Below are positions 1 to 9,880 of a stretch of DNA of 64,000 bases, piece by piece. The translations under genes were made by a program, and so were the position numbers. Position 1 is the first letter of the stretch. The number at the start of each line of letters is the position of its first letter. Source of the stretch: Coturnix japonica (taxonomy: Eukaryota; Chordata; Aves; Galliformes; Phasianidae). The notes below the pieces were generated by a model, which saw only the letters and a program-made list of their open reading frames with translations, was not told where the DNA came from and did no database searches. The DNA is taken from positions 57,103,754 through 57,167,753 of the forward strand of contig NC_029547.1 of assembly GCF_001577835.2 (NCBI RefSeq). Reading direction: 5' to 3'.

Positions 1-655
1 AGAGTAGCTGAAGAACCTGCCTTTGGGAGGTTGTTTGTCTTAGTGGCTTATTCATACCTTCATCCAGCTCTTAGTCATGCCTGTGCCTGACCAATCCTGT
101 CAAGCACTTTGAAAAGTAGAACAGCACTAATCTCTTTCACAGTCCTCCTGGAAACTTATCTCCGGCGATGCCTAAGAAAGCCCTTCATAGCATCAAGGCT
201 GCTGGCACTCTGTGACTGCTGCGTATTATGCAGAATATGACTGATTGTGTTTCACTGTTACTTTGCCTTGAACTACCCTATTTGTTTACTGCATTCACCT
301 GTTGTCTTTTATTATATGCCAAGATGACAAAGTCTTTGAGGAGCAGCAGCTTTTTTAAATAGATGAGTGCAGAATCTTGCACAACACAGCACTACAGACC
401 CTGCATTTAACAGTGTTTGCAGGGGAGGGAAGACAGTTGCCGCAGGTACCACTGTAACATCCACACATCCTCACTGCAGAAAGATGGCGTGGCAAAAGGC
501 AGTCAAAACTTCTCTCCTGCAAAGAAGGCAGTGAAGGCACTAGAAAAATGAGATATGTAAGGAACAACTAGGGGAATTGTGCTACTTTAGTATGGAGTAG
601 AGAATGTTGAGAGGATGCCATGTCATTGTACACGTACAACTACCTGAAATGAGGT
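1..655. other. No gene recognised
   Basis: No conserved coding sequence, splice-bounded exon or clear repeat is visible in this left-edge stretch. The short open frames have no recognisable domain. It lies upstream of the ANKRD34B promoter. In mammals DHFR and MSH3 lie on that side of ANKRD34B, but nothing from them is seen here. Confidence 0.5.
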
Positions 656-661
656 TGCAGT

Positions 662-990
662 GAGAAGAGTACTGGTCTCTTTTCTCAGCTGATGAGTGAC
701 AACATGCAAGGAAATGGCCTCAGGTTGTGCCAGGAGAGGTTTAGGTTGGATGTTAGGAAGAATGTGTGGTCAAATATTGGATCAGGCCGCCCAGGGAAGT
801 GGTGGAGTCCCCATATCTGAAGGTATTTAGGAGACATTGAGGATGTGGAACCCAAGCACCAAAATATGCTGGGGCCACCCATCTGTACAATGGCATTGTA
901 GCAAAGGACCTGAGGGTCCCAGTGGACAGCAAGTTGAACATCAGTGTGCAATCTGCCCCTGAAACAAAGACAAAAGGTGACATGGGCTGA
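662..990 (+). mobile_element. CR1 LINE fragments (two pieces)
   Basis: Positions 662-845 match the 3' untranslated part of avian CR1 (words such as 'gtgccaggagaggttt' and 'cagggaagtggtggagtc'). Positions 850-990 resemble a more upstream CR1 segment ('ctgagggtcccagtggacagc'-like). Their order is not that of an intact element, so these are two fragments or a rearranged copy. Both read on the + strand. Confidence 0.8.
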
Positions 991-1068
991 AAAGTGAAAG
1001 TCCACTGCAGAAAAAGAGTTCATATGAGATAATCAGTTTAGAAAAATGGTATCCAAGGAGTTAAGACC

Positions 1069-1440
1069 ATAGAATCATAGAATATCCTTAGCTAGAAGGG
1101 ATGCATGAGCGTTATCAAGTGTAAATTGCAACTCCACCTGAATCAATCTAAGAGTTAAGCTAGATCTGCTGAGAGTGCTTTCCAAATGTTCCTTGAACAT
1201 CAACAGGCTTGAGACTGTGCCCACTGCCGTGGGGAGCCCGTTCCATAACCACTGCCCTCTGGGGCAGAATCTTTACCTAACTCTCCCCCAGCTCCCAGTC
1301 CTCCCCTGGCACAGCTCCATGTTCCCTCAGGCCCTGTTGCTGTCACCAGAAAGCGGAGCTCAGTGCTGCCCTCTGCTCCCTGTGAGGAACCTGGAGAGTA
1401 TTGAAGTTAGCCCTCAGTCTTCTCTGGGCTGAACAAACCA
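1069..1440 (-). mobile_element. CR1 LINE 3' fragment, inverted
   Basis: It begins with the reverse complement of the CR1 tail ('catagaatcatagaat') and continues through the typical reverse-strand CR1 words 'gttccttgaacatcaacagg', 'gagcccgttccataaccac' and 'ccctcaggccctgttgctg'. The sequence is clearly diverged from a young consensus, so this is an old 5'-truncated insertion. Confidence 0.9.
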
Positions 1441-1824
1441 AGTGACATCATATACTCCTCCTAAGTCACACCCTCTCAGTGTTTCACCCTCTTTGTTCCC
1501 CCCCATCGTAAGATTTTATATCCTCAGATAACATCAGAAACAGTACGTGGCAGCTGTGAGAAGGCACTGACGCATTGTATTTGTCAGGGTTAAAAACAAA
1601 ACAAAACAAACAAAAAACTTTTATATTCCTGAGTTTGTGATGAAGAACATACAGGTTGGTTTTGTTGGAATAAATGTCTCTTATTAAGGTCTCTAGTTCA
1701 CTTTCCCTGCTATGTACAGGGCCATCTCATGTTGCCCAGATCCTTCCTTGTCCTGAAAGTCTCCAGGGTAAATTATGAAACATCAAACCTCATAGTCCTA
1801 CAGATAAACAGAATCCAACTCTTT

Positions 1825-1856
<32 letters not shown>

Positions 1857-2225
1857 TTTCTCCTTGCAGTTTTGCTGTCTGAAATAGCTGGGGATTATTG
1901 CAGGGTGAAGGTTGAGTGCATCCCAAGGCAGAATTGCTTCAGGTTCCACTGAAAAAGATCTCAGACAAACTTCTCAACTTCTCTTATGGCTCTAGGTGAT
2001 CATGTTTATGTAATGAACGGTGCTCTTGGGACAGACCTGTAAGTTATTCAAAAGCGCAGGTTCCCTTTTGGCACCAAAAGCTACAGCCGTGTTTCCAACA
2101 GGGTTTGGGCACAGCCACAGATAGCGTGTTTTTGAGCTTGTTTGGTAAGTCAGACAGAGGCAACCAGCAGCAGGTCAGGAAGGATGGGCTGGGGCAAGAG
2201 GTGTGTGTGTGAACGAAGCAGAGCG
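1441..2225. repeat. Unassigned spacer with poly-T tract
   Basis: No gene is seen here. The stretch includes an A-rich simple repeat near 1594-1617 and an almost pure T run at about 1822-1859, interrupted by one C. A poly-T run in this orientation could be the tail of a reversed retrotransposed copy, but no body is recognisable next to it. Confidence 0.5.
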
Positions 2226-2752
2226 GTGCGGCTGTGAGGGAGCCGGGCTGTGAGGGAGCCGGGTATGTGAGGGATGCAGGGGCTTGTGAGGGAGCGGGTA
2301 CTGTGAGGAGCGGACTGTGAGGGAGCCCCGGAGGAGCCGTGGGCTGTGTAGGAGTCCGCGCCTGTGAGGGAGCCGGGATGTGAGGGAGCCGGATGTGAGG
2401 GAGCCGGGATGTGAGGGAGCCGGGAGTGAGGGAGCGGGACCTGTGAGGGACAGCGGGAACTGTGACGGGAGCCGGGCTGTGAGGGAGACCCGGGCTGTGA
2501 GGGAGCCGGCTTGAGGGAGCGGGGCCTTGTGATGGAGCGGGGCTTGTGAGGGAGCGGTGACTGTGAGGGAGCCGGGCTGTGAGGGAGCCGGGCTGTGAGG
2601 GAGCCGGGCTGTGAGGGAGCGGGGCTGTGAGGGAGCCGGGCTGTGAGGGAGCCGGGCTGTGAGGGGAGCGGGACCTGTGAGGAGCCGGGCTGGGAGGGAG
2701 CCGGCTGTGGGGGAGCGGGGTGTGGGGAGACGGGCTGTGAGGGAGCCGGGCA
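2226..2752. repeat. G-rich 16-bp minisatellite (VNTR)
   Basis: About thirty imperfect head-to-tail copies of a 16-base unit close to GTGAGGGAGCCGGGCT are seen. Copies around 2574-2680 are nearly identical and those at either side are degenerate, some 14-17 bases long. Because 16 is not a multiple of 3, all three frames are sampled over 48 bases, and long stop-free frames arise on both strands with a 16-residue period. The + strand has many G runs. The array ends directly at the CpG promoter region of ANKRD34B. Confidence 0.95.
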
Positions 2753-3010
2753 GCCGTGGGCGCGGCGGACCCCAGCTCCGCTCCCGCCGCCTCCCCCTGA
2801 GCGCGGCCGGAGAGGGCCGCCATGTACGCAGCGCCGAGCCCCTCCGCCTCACGTCTCGCCTCGCTGCCCGCCGGCCGCTTTATAAAGCAGGCGGAACTTC
2901 ACTTTGTGCCTGCGAGCGTGGAGCGAAGGCGCGGCTCTGCCTGATGATGCGGCGGGCGGCGGAGCACCGCGCCGGCCCCGAGGAGCTGCGATGGGACAGG
3001 TGAGGAGGGA
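2750..3010 (+). promoter_or_regulatory. ANKRD34B: CpG-island core promoter with TATA box, probably ANKRD34B
   Basis: This is a dense GC- and CpG-rich block following the minisatellite. A canonical TATAAA lies at 2881-2886, predicting transcription from about 2910 on the + strand. A good splice donor (GACAG followed by GTGAGG, with GT at 3000-3001) follows about 90 bases later, as expected for a short untranslated first exon. Assignment to ANKRD34B is inferred: it is the next + strand gene and its coding exon has a strong splice acceptor just before the ATG, which requires upstream exons. Confidence 0.65.
2911..2999 (+). other. ANKRD34B: Candidate untranslated exon 1 of ANKRD34B, with uORF
   Basis: Placed between the predicted start about 25-30 bases after the TATA box and the donor at 3000. 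Tandem ATG codons at 2944 and 2947 open a frame that stays open to the donor. If spliced to the acceptor at 3998 it ends after 20 codons (CTG TGA at 3999-4004). Such an upstream frame would be expected to dampen translation of the main protein. The start is a prediction; only the donor and the TATA box are seen. Confidence 0.45.
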
Positions 3011-3352
3011 GCGGGCCGCTGTGATGGCAGCGTGCGGGATAGGGACCCTTGGGTGCTTGCGGGCTCCTCTGGAGTTAAGGGCAGCGAGCGGTGCGGGATG
3101 GAGCCCTCCAGCGCTCCTCTGAGGGCAGCAAGGCAGAGCGCAGCGAGCGGGACGGCTGGGAGGGTGGGACATACCGAGAAAATTCGGCTTTAACTTTGAA
3201 AAAGTGAGTATTTTGCTATAACATCAATTCACAGCATCCTTTGCTGTGTTCACACAGTGAAAATGTCTGTACGTTATAATAGTGTTTTGCCCTTTAGTTT
3301 TGTGGTTATTTCCATGCTTACCTGTAACAAAATGCTGTCACCTGGTAATTAG

Positions 3353-3480
3353 AGGTATAGAATGGTTTGAGCTGGGTGGGACCCTTAGGGGCTATCTAAT
3401 CCAACTCCTCCGCAGTGAGGAGGGACGCCAGCATCCACATCAGTATGCTCACAGGACAGGAAGAAAGGGATACAGGACCA
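3353..3480 (-). mobile_element. CR1 LINE 3' end, inverted
   Basis: Reverse complement of a CR1 3' terminus: 'tagaatggtttgagctggg' followed by 'gggacccttaggggctatct' and 'atccaactcctcc'. Only the last hundred or so bases of the element are present, the usual 5'-truncated form. It lies in the putative first intron of ANKRD34B. Confidence 0.8.
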
Positions 3481-3997
3481 AGGGGGAAAAAAAGTGCTAA
3501 AACTTTTAAGTTGCAGTGGCTTTTCCCACTGTGATGGCAGCAGGACCTCTGACAGGGGTCTGGGTTATCACCACTTTGTACTTGCCTGTCAGACCTTGAG
3601 ACAGGACTGAGCACAGATCCACAGCGCTGCCTCACTATTCCCTGGAAACAAACCATCTTTGCCTTCAGAAATTGATTTTAATTCAGCCAGGTGCCTTGCG
3701 CTGCTTCATCCCAGTCTCCAGGACAACTTGTCTCTTTAAAAACAAAATTAATTTCTCTGCAGAAAGAATAAGTGTTCCTGGAATGTGATTTGCACAAGAA
3801 CATTAGAAATTTGTGAGTGTTCTGAAGGACCAGCTTATAATCTGTGAGGTCACACAGTTCCCCATTCCTTGAAGAGCTGTCCCAGCACCAGGCTGGCTCC
3901 TGTGTCTCTCCTGACATCTCAGTCACACATGTAATTATTCCTGGCATCACAGCTACTGAGATTTAAGCACGTCTAATACCAATTTGTTTTATTTCAG

Positions 3998-4070
3998 GCT
4001 GTGATGAATTATCAACTGAGTGTGTTTTCTGTGGAGTCTTCTTGAACTGTGACTTTCACTTCAAGTGCCT
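3998..4070 (+). other. ANKRD34B: Candidate untranslated exon 2 of ANKRD34B
   Basis: A pyrimidine-rich acceptor ('tttgttttatttcag', AG at 3996-3997) is followed 73 bases later by a consensus donor (GTAAGTAC at 4071). The enclosed sequence has stops in the frames checked, so it would be non-coding. The signals are strong, but use in the transcript is inferred. Confidence 0.5.
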
Positions 4071-4374
4071 GTAAGTACTGCGCTTTTTTGTTGGGTTGTT
4101 GTTGGGGTTGTTGTTGTTGCTGCTGCTTGGTTTTGTGTTTTTGTTTTTTAGGTGTGTTTCCATTCAGCCAATATCACTCTGGTCTTACAGAACTCTGTCT
4201 GCACTTCGTTCTCACAACAGCAGTTTTAGGATGACATGGCCCTCCTGTAAGGGATGACACACTCTCCTGTAATGGACAGATTCTACAGATGAAACAGCTT
4301 TCAAGAATGTATTCTGCATTATACTGTTCATTTACAGATGTGTAACTCTTTTGGTGTTGACAGGACAGGTTTGT

Positions 4375-4795
4375 GCAACATGTGCTGCATGTCTTGTGGT
4401 CACCTCTTCACCTGGTGGATGAGAGAAGGGCTGTTGATGTGGTGTACCTAGACTTCAGACTTATTCCCCTTTACAGCTGCCTTCAGAGGAGGGCTGTGAG
4501 GTGGGGATTGGCATCTTCTGGAAACAGTGATAGGATGAGAGATGATGGCCTGAAGCTGTGCCAGAGGAGGTTGGATATTAGGAAGAATTTCTTCTCCATA
4601 AGAGGGGTTAGGCACTGGAATGGGCAGCCCGGGGAAGTGGTGGAGGAGTTAAAGGAAAGGGTAGATGTGATTTAGTAGGTAGTACTGGTGATTTAGTAGG
4701 GATGTGATTTAGTAGGTAGTACTGGTGACAGGTGGACATTTGGGCTAGATGATCTTAGCAGTCATTTCCAACTTTAATGATTGTATGATCGTAGC
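4375..4795 (+). mobile_element. CR1 LINE 3' portion with internal duplication
   Basis: It contains a relic of the reverse-transcriptase end ('gatgtggtgtacctagactt'), then the 3' untranslated words 'ctgaagctgtgccagaggag' and 'gggaagtggtggagg', and ends at 'tttaatgattgtatgat'. A segment near 4667-4730 ('tgtgatttagtaggtagtac') is present twice in tandem. Confidence 0.9.
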
Positions 4796-5774
4796 AGCAT
4801 GCAAGCACCTCATCATCTTCTCTTGCAGCTTTTTGTTACAGCTGTCTGTTCATAGTCTGAATGGGTGAATGAGGCTCAGTGCTTCTATCTGCTGCTAATC
4901 TCCATTTAATTAAGAGCGTAGAAGTTGCTTAGAAATTGAGCTTTAAGTGACCTTACCTTTGCTATGGCAAAGTGGGGTCTTCAAAGTAGAAAACCTGCTC
5001 CAAACTTAGAAACACTACTGGCTTAGGGTAGCCCTACTCTATCCTCACTTACATTCATAGTTCAGGGGAAATATATTCAGACAGCACCTTTAAGTGTTAA
5101 CGTTTGGTCAGATAACAGACAGTCTCATTTTCTTGCTGACTGGCTCTGAGTAGCATTCTTCTCCCGTGCCTGTTATTTAATGTTCTTCTAACCAAACAAA
5201 ATATTTCTGTAGATGAAAAGACTTCTGTTAGTGCTAGGTACCTTCACTTAAGTGCAGGGAAGCAGGCTGGTACCAAAAGATAAGTCTGAAAGAAATATAA
5301 AATCACTGGCGATTTATGGATATTCAGAAAATGAGGGGAGACTGTCAGAACTCCAGCACTTGTGCTATCTAAATGATGCTTCTATTTAACTTGTGTCCTG
5401 ACACCTTGAATGCACCAGTTAATTGGACAGATTTTCTTTTAGTAACAGACTTAATGATAATCTTGAGTGTTTTACACCTCAAAAACAGATATTTCATAAT
5501 AATGATCTGTGTGTCAATGAAAGCTGAGAGAGACAATACTGAACCATGAACCTTCACTGCCATGGAATGAACCCTCAAAGCAGTTTGAGTGCAATTAGTT
5601 TTAAAATATAGTTTTATCAAGTAAATTTTTTTAAAGAACAAAATCCAATGAAAGAAACTGATAGTATCACAATGGCATCTCTGTTCTCACCAGTGACCAG
5701 CAGTGCAGTATTTGCTCCATGAGGACAAACAAGAAGTAAGCATGAAGCCCCTGCACTAACCCTTCTCATTGCAG
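4796..5774. other. Intronic or spacer sequence, nothing recognised
   Basis: AT-rich sequence without a recognisable coding exon, repeat or strong regulatory motif. It would lie within an intron of the ANKRD34B 5' untranslated region. Confidence 0.5.
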
Positions 5775-5842
5775 CTGAAGAGCAGTGGCACATCACAGCT
5801 GAACAAAGGCACCTCGACCTATGGAAAGGCTGGAAATCTGAG
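5775..5842 (+). other. ANKRD34B: Possible untranslated exon of ANKRD34B
   Basis: The acceptor 'cccttctcattgcag' (AG at 5773-5774) and the donor CTGAG followed by GTAGGC (GT at 5843) bound 68 bases. The donor is weaker than those at 4071 and 6551. This could be an alternative exon or a chance pairing. Confidence 0.3.
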
Positions 5843-6204
5843 GTAGGCATTTCACATGTATTTCAACTGACTTTCATGTTGCTGTTTGCTGGACTTTTAG
5901 AACAAAATACTGATACTGTCTTTTGACTTTGGAGTTCAATGTAAAACACCAATTTTGAAGAAAAACAGAATGAAGATACTACTTCTCAGCTATTCACCAG
6001 AGCAGTACTAATACTCCCCATGGTAAGTAAGTCTGTACATTTCATTTGCAATTAAACTGATGTTTTTATTTCTCTAGGAATATATTGTAAATAAACAAAT
6101 ATGGTTTCATATCTGATCCTGTTTTGAAATCATATTGCTCTGCCAGTTGTTAAATACTGATTTTTCTTTGGTGTCTGAAAACTTTTCCCTAAACAAAAAG
6201 TAAT

Positions 6205-6360
6205 TTAGAATCAAAGTCCATCTAGTCCAAAAGTTCTCCTTGTCCCACTGCTCAGCCTGTCCAGGTCTCTCTTCATGACTTCCTGCCCCTTGGGCATGTT
6301 GACTGCACCCCCCAGCTTGGTGTCATCAGCAAACTTGCTGAGAGTGCACTCGATGCTACT
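6205..6360 (-). mobile_element. CR1 LINE internal fragment, inverted
   Basis: It carries the reverse-strand CR1 words 'cagcctgtccaggtctctct' and 'agcttggtgtcatcagcaaa' followed by 'cttgctgagagtgcactcga'. There is no tail, so this is an internal piece. It lies in the 5' untranslated introns of ANKRD34B. Confidence 0.85.
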
Positions 6361-6426
6361 GTTATGTTCATTACGCTCCTATTTTTATTTTTCATATGAA
6401 ACCTGTTGAATGCTTTTTTCTTTCAG

Positions 6427-6550
6427 AGCTGATGCTTTTTGCCCAGACAGTGGATTACTCTCAACTCCATGACAAGTGCAGCAGAGTTGGCATCACTTCA
6501 TTTGTGCAGTTTCACTCAGACCAGTGTGTCTTTCAAGCACCATAACTAAG
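6427..6550 (+). other. ANKRD34B: Candidate untranslated exon of ANKRD34B
   Basis: A strong acceptor ('gcttttttctttcag', AG at 6425-6426) and a good donor (CTAAG followed by GTAATG, GT at 6551) enclose 124 bases. It lies between the TATA promoter and the coding exon, on the same strand, and fits a further 5' untranslated exon. Confidence 0.5.
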
Positions 6551-7190
6551 GTAATGTTCTTATGCAAGTGTTACTACTTCACTTCTATGAAAGAGATGTT
6601 AGTCTTCCAGCTATTCTGAAGTTAATTCTTAGCTAAACAATGTGTGCTTGTGCTTTCCTTCTTTATTAAGACCCAGGAACCTGTTTTTTTTCCCTCACTA
6701 ATTTGTAGATGTTTAGCACTGTCATTTGATAAGAGAAAACAGAAGTGGCCCAGGTATGCACAGGAACTTGGTGAAAACAAATGCTGCAGGGTTCATCTTG
6801 TTCTGGCTTTCAGTGGTTTGAATCAGGAGTGCTGCAACTGCTGCAGAGTCACTTGGGTTTAGTCAGTATAAAGCCATTACAGTGTGAAGAAAGAGAAAAC
6901 AAAGTGACAGCCATTTTTCAAGTATCTGTAAGTGTTGTTTCAAAAAAAAAAAATAAATAAAATGTGTTTCTGGAAGTCTAGGAGGCGGGAATATCTGGAA
7001 TATCCTTTTTTCCCCCTCCTTTGTAGTCTTAAAAGTGTTGACAAATTTATAGGAGCAATTCAAACAGCTAATCTTTCTTCTCCCTCCCCCCCCCCCCCCT
7101 TTTTTTTTTTCCTTTTTGGCCTCCTTGCCTTCTTTGAGCACTGGGTGTTATTTTCTTCAGCTAGGAAGGTGTAAGTGAAAGACAAGTGCC

Positions 7191-8726
7191 ATGAATCAGA
7201 CCGTGGAGCTGCCAACAGAAGAGAACTCCCTAATCAGAGCTGTCTACCACAGTCGACTGCGCCTCACCAGGCTGTTGTTGGAAGGTGGTGCCTACATCAA
7301 TGAAAGTAACAACAGAGGTGAGACCCCCTTAATGATTGCGTGTAGGACAAAACATGTGGACTCCCAGAGTGTCAGCAAGGCAAAGATGGTTAAATATCTA
7401 TTGGAAAACAAGGCAGATCCAAACATCCAGGACAAATCTGGGAAGACAGCCTTGATGCATGCTTGTCTAGAAAAAGCGGGGCCTGAGGTGGTTTCTCTGC
7501 TTCTGAAAAGTGGAGCTGACCCAAGCCTACAAGATCACTCTGAGTGCTCTGCGCTGGTGTATGCGATAAACTCAGAAGACAAAGAAACTCTGAAAGTTCT
7601 TCTCAATGCTTGTAGAGCGAGGGGAAAGGAGGTAATCATAATCACAACAGACAAGTCTCCATCAGGAAGGCAGACAACAAAGCAGTACTTAAACATGCCT
7701 CCTGCAGACCTTGAGGAATGCCATGCTCCAGATTCCTGCACGTCCCCATCTGAAATAGAACTGAAATCATCACCCCCACTTTCAGGCTCAAATGGAAATA
7801 AAAGGGCACTCTTCAGCTTTAAGGATCTGGATCATCCCAGAAGCACAGATCATTCTCAGCTGAGAAATTCCAGTTCATCAGACACAGGATCCAGGCTGGC
7901 ACATTTGCAGCAACTGCAGTCTGAGCCTTGGGTAAAGAGCTCTCCTTCATTGCTTCACCAGAGTAAGGTTTCCTCTTTACATGCAGAGCTTCACAATACA
8001 ACTCCAGAAGAAGAGCTCTCTTCTAAAGCCTTTGCCTTTTCAAAGAGGTTTGTTACCAGACACCAAAGTATTGACATAAAAGACAATGCTTATTTACTGA
8101 AAACTGCTGATCAAAATGGATCAAAGAAGTTACACGAGGAGATGAACTCTCAGACTTGTTATAGCGAAGAGGAGCATTTTCCCAGTAGTTTCCCTGGGGG
8201 TGAGGATGAGAATTCTAGTTTGGGACAAATCAGCTTCATTTCAAATCTAAGCACTATTATCAAAAAAAGAAACTTAGGAGCAAATCATTACAGCTCTGAT
8301 TCTCAGTTAATTACTACTCTACATCCCATTGCTGCAGAAGACAGTAAGTCAGTGATAGGAAAGAAGAAGATTGTTTCTCCATCTCACGCTTTGTTTCCAA
8401 GTTCTAGAGACTTACTGGAGAAAATACCTTCTGTTCCCATGAGCAGAAGAAATGAGACTTTTCTAGAAAGACGGGGTTCGGGAGCCTTACTGTTGGATAA
8501 CGTTGCTCAGTCAAGACCAGGTTTTCTTCCACCACTGAATGTGAATCTGCAGCCCCCGATTCCAGCTATTAACTTCTTACATAAGGTTTCTGGGGTGGTT
8601 TCTTACGGGCAAAAACACTTAATACCAGCAGCACCTGCTTCCCTTAGCGAGACCAAAAGCACAAAAATGCTACTAAGGAGGCAGTCACTGCAGACGGAGC
8701 AGATGAGGCAATTAGTGAATTTCTGA
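7191..8726 (+). CDS. ANKRD34B: Ankyrin repeat domain protein 34B
   Basis: A single 511-codon open frame, intact from a good-context ATG (G at -3) to TGA. The human protein is about the same length. Residues ~10-150 form four ankyrin repeats; visible cores are GETPLMIAC (43-51), SGKTALMHAC and CSALVYAIN, with linkers of the GADP and KADPNIQD type. The rest is Ser-rich, low-complexity and probably disordered, with basic clusters such as GKKKI; the tail ends RRQSLQTEQMRQLVNF. A strong acceptor (AG at 7159-7160 after a long C/T tract from 7080) lies 30 bases before the ATG, so upstream untranslated exons are expected. The ANKRD34 family has a single coding exon in vertebrates. Its molecular role is poorly defined; mammalian expression is mainly neural. 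It is tail-to-tail with FAM151B, the same arrangement as in human 5q14.1. Confidence 0.97.
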   Translation: MNQTVELPTEENSLIRAVYHSRLRLTRLLLEGGAYINESNNRGETPLMIACRTKHVDSQSVSKAKMVKYLLENKADPNIQDKSGKTALMHACLEKAGPEVVSLLLKSGADPSLQDHSECSALVYAINSEDKETLKVLLNACRARGKEVIIITTDKSPSGRQTTKQYLNMPPADLEECHAPDSCTSPSEIELKSSPPLSGSNGNKRALFSFKDLDHPRSTDHSQLRNSSSSDTGSRLAHLQQLQSEPWVKSSPSLLHQSKVSSLHAELHNTTPEEELSSKAFAFSKRFVTRHQSIDIKDNAYLLKTADQNGSKKLHEEMNSQTCYSEEEHFPSSFPGGEDENSSLGQISFISNLSTIIKKRNLGANHYSSDSQLITTLHPIAAEDSKSVIGKKKIVSPSHALFPSSRDLLEKIPSVPMSRRNETFLERRGSGALLLDNVAQSRPGFLPPLNVNLQPPIPAINFLHKVSGVVSYGQKHLIPAAPASLSETKSTKMLLRRQSLQTEQMRQLVNF

Positions 8727-9798
8727 CAAGAGACTGAAGGGTTATAAAATGTTTACAATGTGTACAGACTTGATGCTCTACCAAACTGTAATGATTCGCT
8801 TTTGAAAAGACGGCAGGTCTGTGATGTAGGGCTCTCAGCCTCAGATTGAATTAAATAGCTTAGGTACTACATCAAAAGATAGACTTAACTGTCTAATTAA
8901 TTAATTACATGATGCCACTTTCGACAGGCTGAGGAATATTTATGATATAATCCTCATAATTTCAGCTTTAGCACTGAAGCCTTACCCACATCACGCATAA
9001 TCTATGAAGGATTTAGGTGCTGTAGTTCTCATTTCTAGGTCGCAAGCTTTCCCCAAACACTACCTTGTTTGAGAAACAGAAAAGTTGTAAAAATGGGATT
9101 TGGGAACTTGGAAGATTGAACTGTGATGCTGGACAGTAGAATTCTCTGATATCCAGACACTCCAGACATGAGCCTGTGCTTGAAGAGCTGCGCAGTGGTG
9201 GGTGCCAGCAGGCAACATCCTCTGGCTTCAGTGGTTTTACTGCATGTAAACAGACAATACACAGACTGCAGATGAAAACAGATGTTACACAGCTATGCTG
9301 TATGTATAGCTTCACTTGGGAAATTCCAGATGAAGACTGGGAATCTGCTCAATGTGCCCACTGGGAGTCGGCATGGTACACAGACCCCAGAGTGCTGCAG
9401 CTGGGCATGCAGCATGTCACAGCAGTCCAGCATTGAGCCATGAGGCCAGCAGAATGCCTGAGTCGTGCTGTCACTTGTTAACATGAAATGACCAAACTCT
9501 GCTTTGCACAGGTAACCACATCCATCAACTTGGGCTTCTCAGGCTGCCTGCTGGAGTTTGCTGATCAAAACAAGGATGGGTGGGGGATGTAAGAGCTCTG
9601 TCAGAATGGGGCTCTGTTACTTTCTGCAGCTTCAGCCTCTCAAACACCAGGAGGTCTCCAGAACACATGGGATCTTGTGCTTCCCATACCTGTGTTTCTT
9701 CTCCAGACAAGATACAGGTGGTGGAAGATATTGCACACCCTTCCTTGCCTGTGAGCAAGCATGAGCTCTGTCCTGCTCTCAGATACACACACAATTAA

Positions 9799-9809
9799 AA
9801 TAAAATAAA
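9799..9809 (+). terminator. ANKRD34B: Candidate poly(A) signals (two overlapping AATAAA)
   Basis: AATAAA at 9799-9804 and 9804-9809, about 1.1 kb after the ANKRD34B stop. A second candidate, AATAAA at 11040-11045, is followed by a GT/T-rich stretch ('gttgttgtgttttt'), which is the better downstream element. Confidence 0.4.
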
Positions 9810-9820
9810 AATCCAACAAT

Positions 9821-9880
9821 GGGGATATTCATTTGTGAGCTGGAAGACCTGGGGATATTCATTTGTGAGCTGGAAGACCT
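9821..9880. repeat. Perfect 30-bp tandem duplication
   Basis: The 30-base unit beginning GGGGATATTCATTTG occurs twice, head to tail, at 9821-9850 and 9851-9880, with no difference between the copies, so the event is recent. Confidence 0.97.

Noticed and set aside
2044-2852. Long - strand open frames (259 and 225 codons) rich in Ser, Pro and His
   Set aside because: They are the translation of the 16-bp minisatellite, which happens to lack stops in all frames. No splice or promoter context on that strand and no conserved domain.
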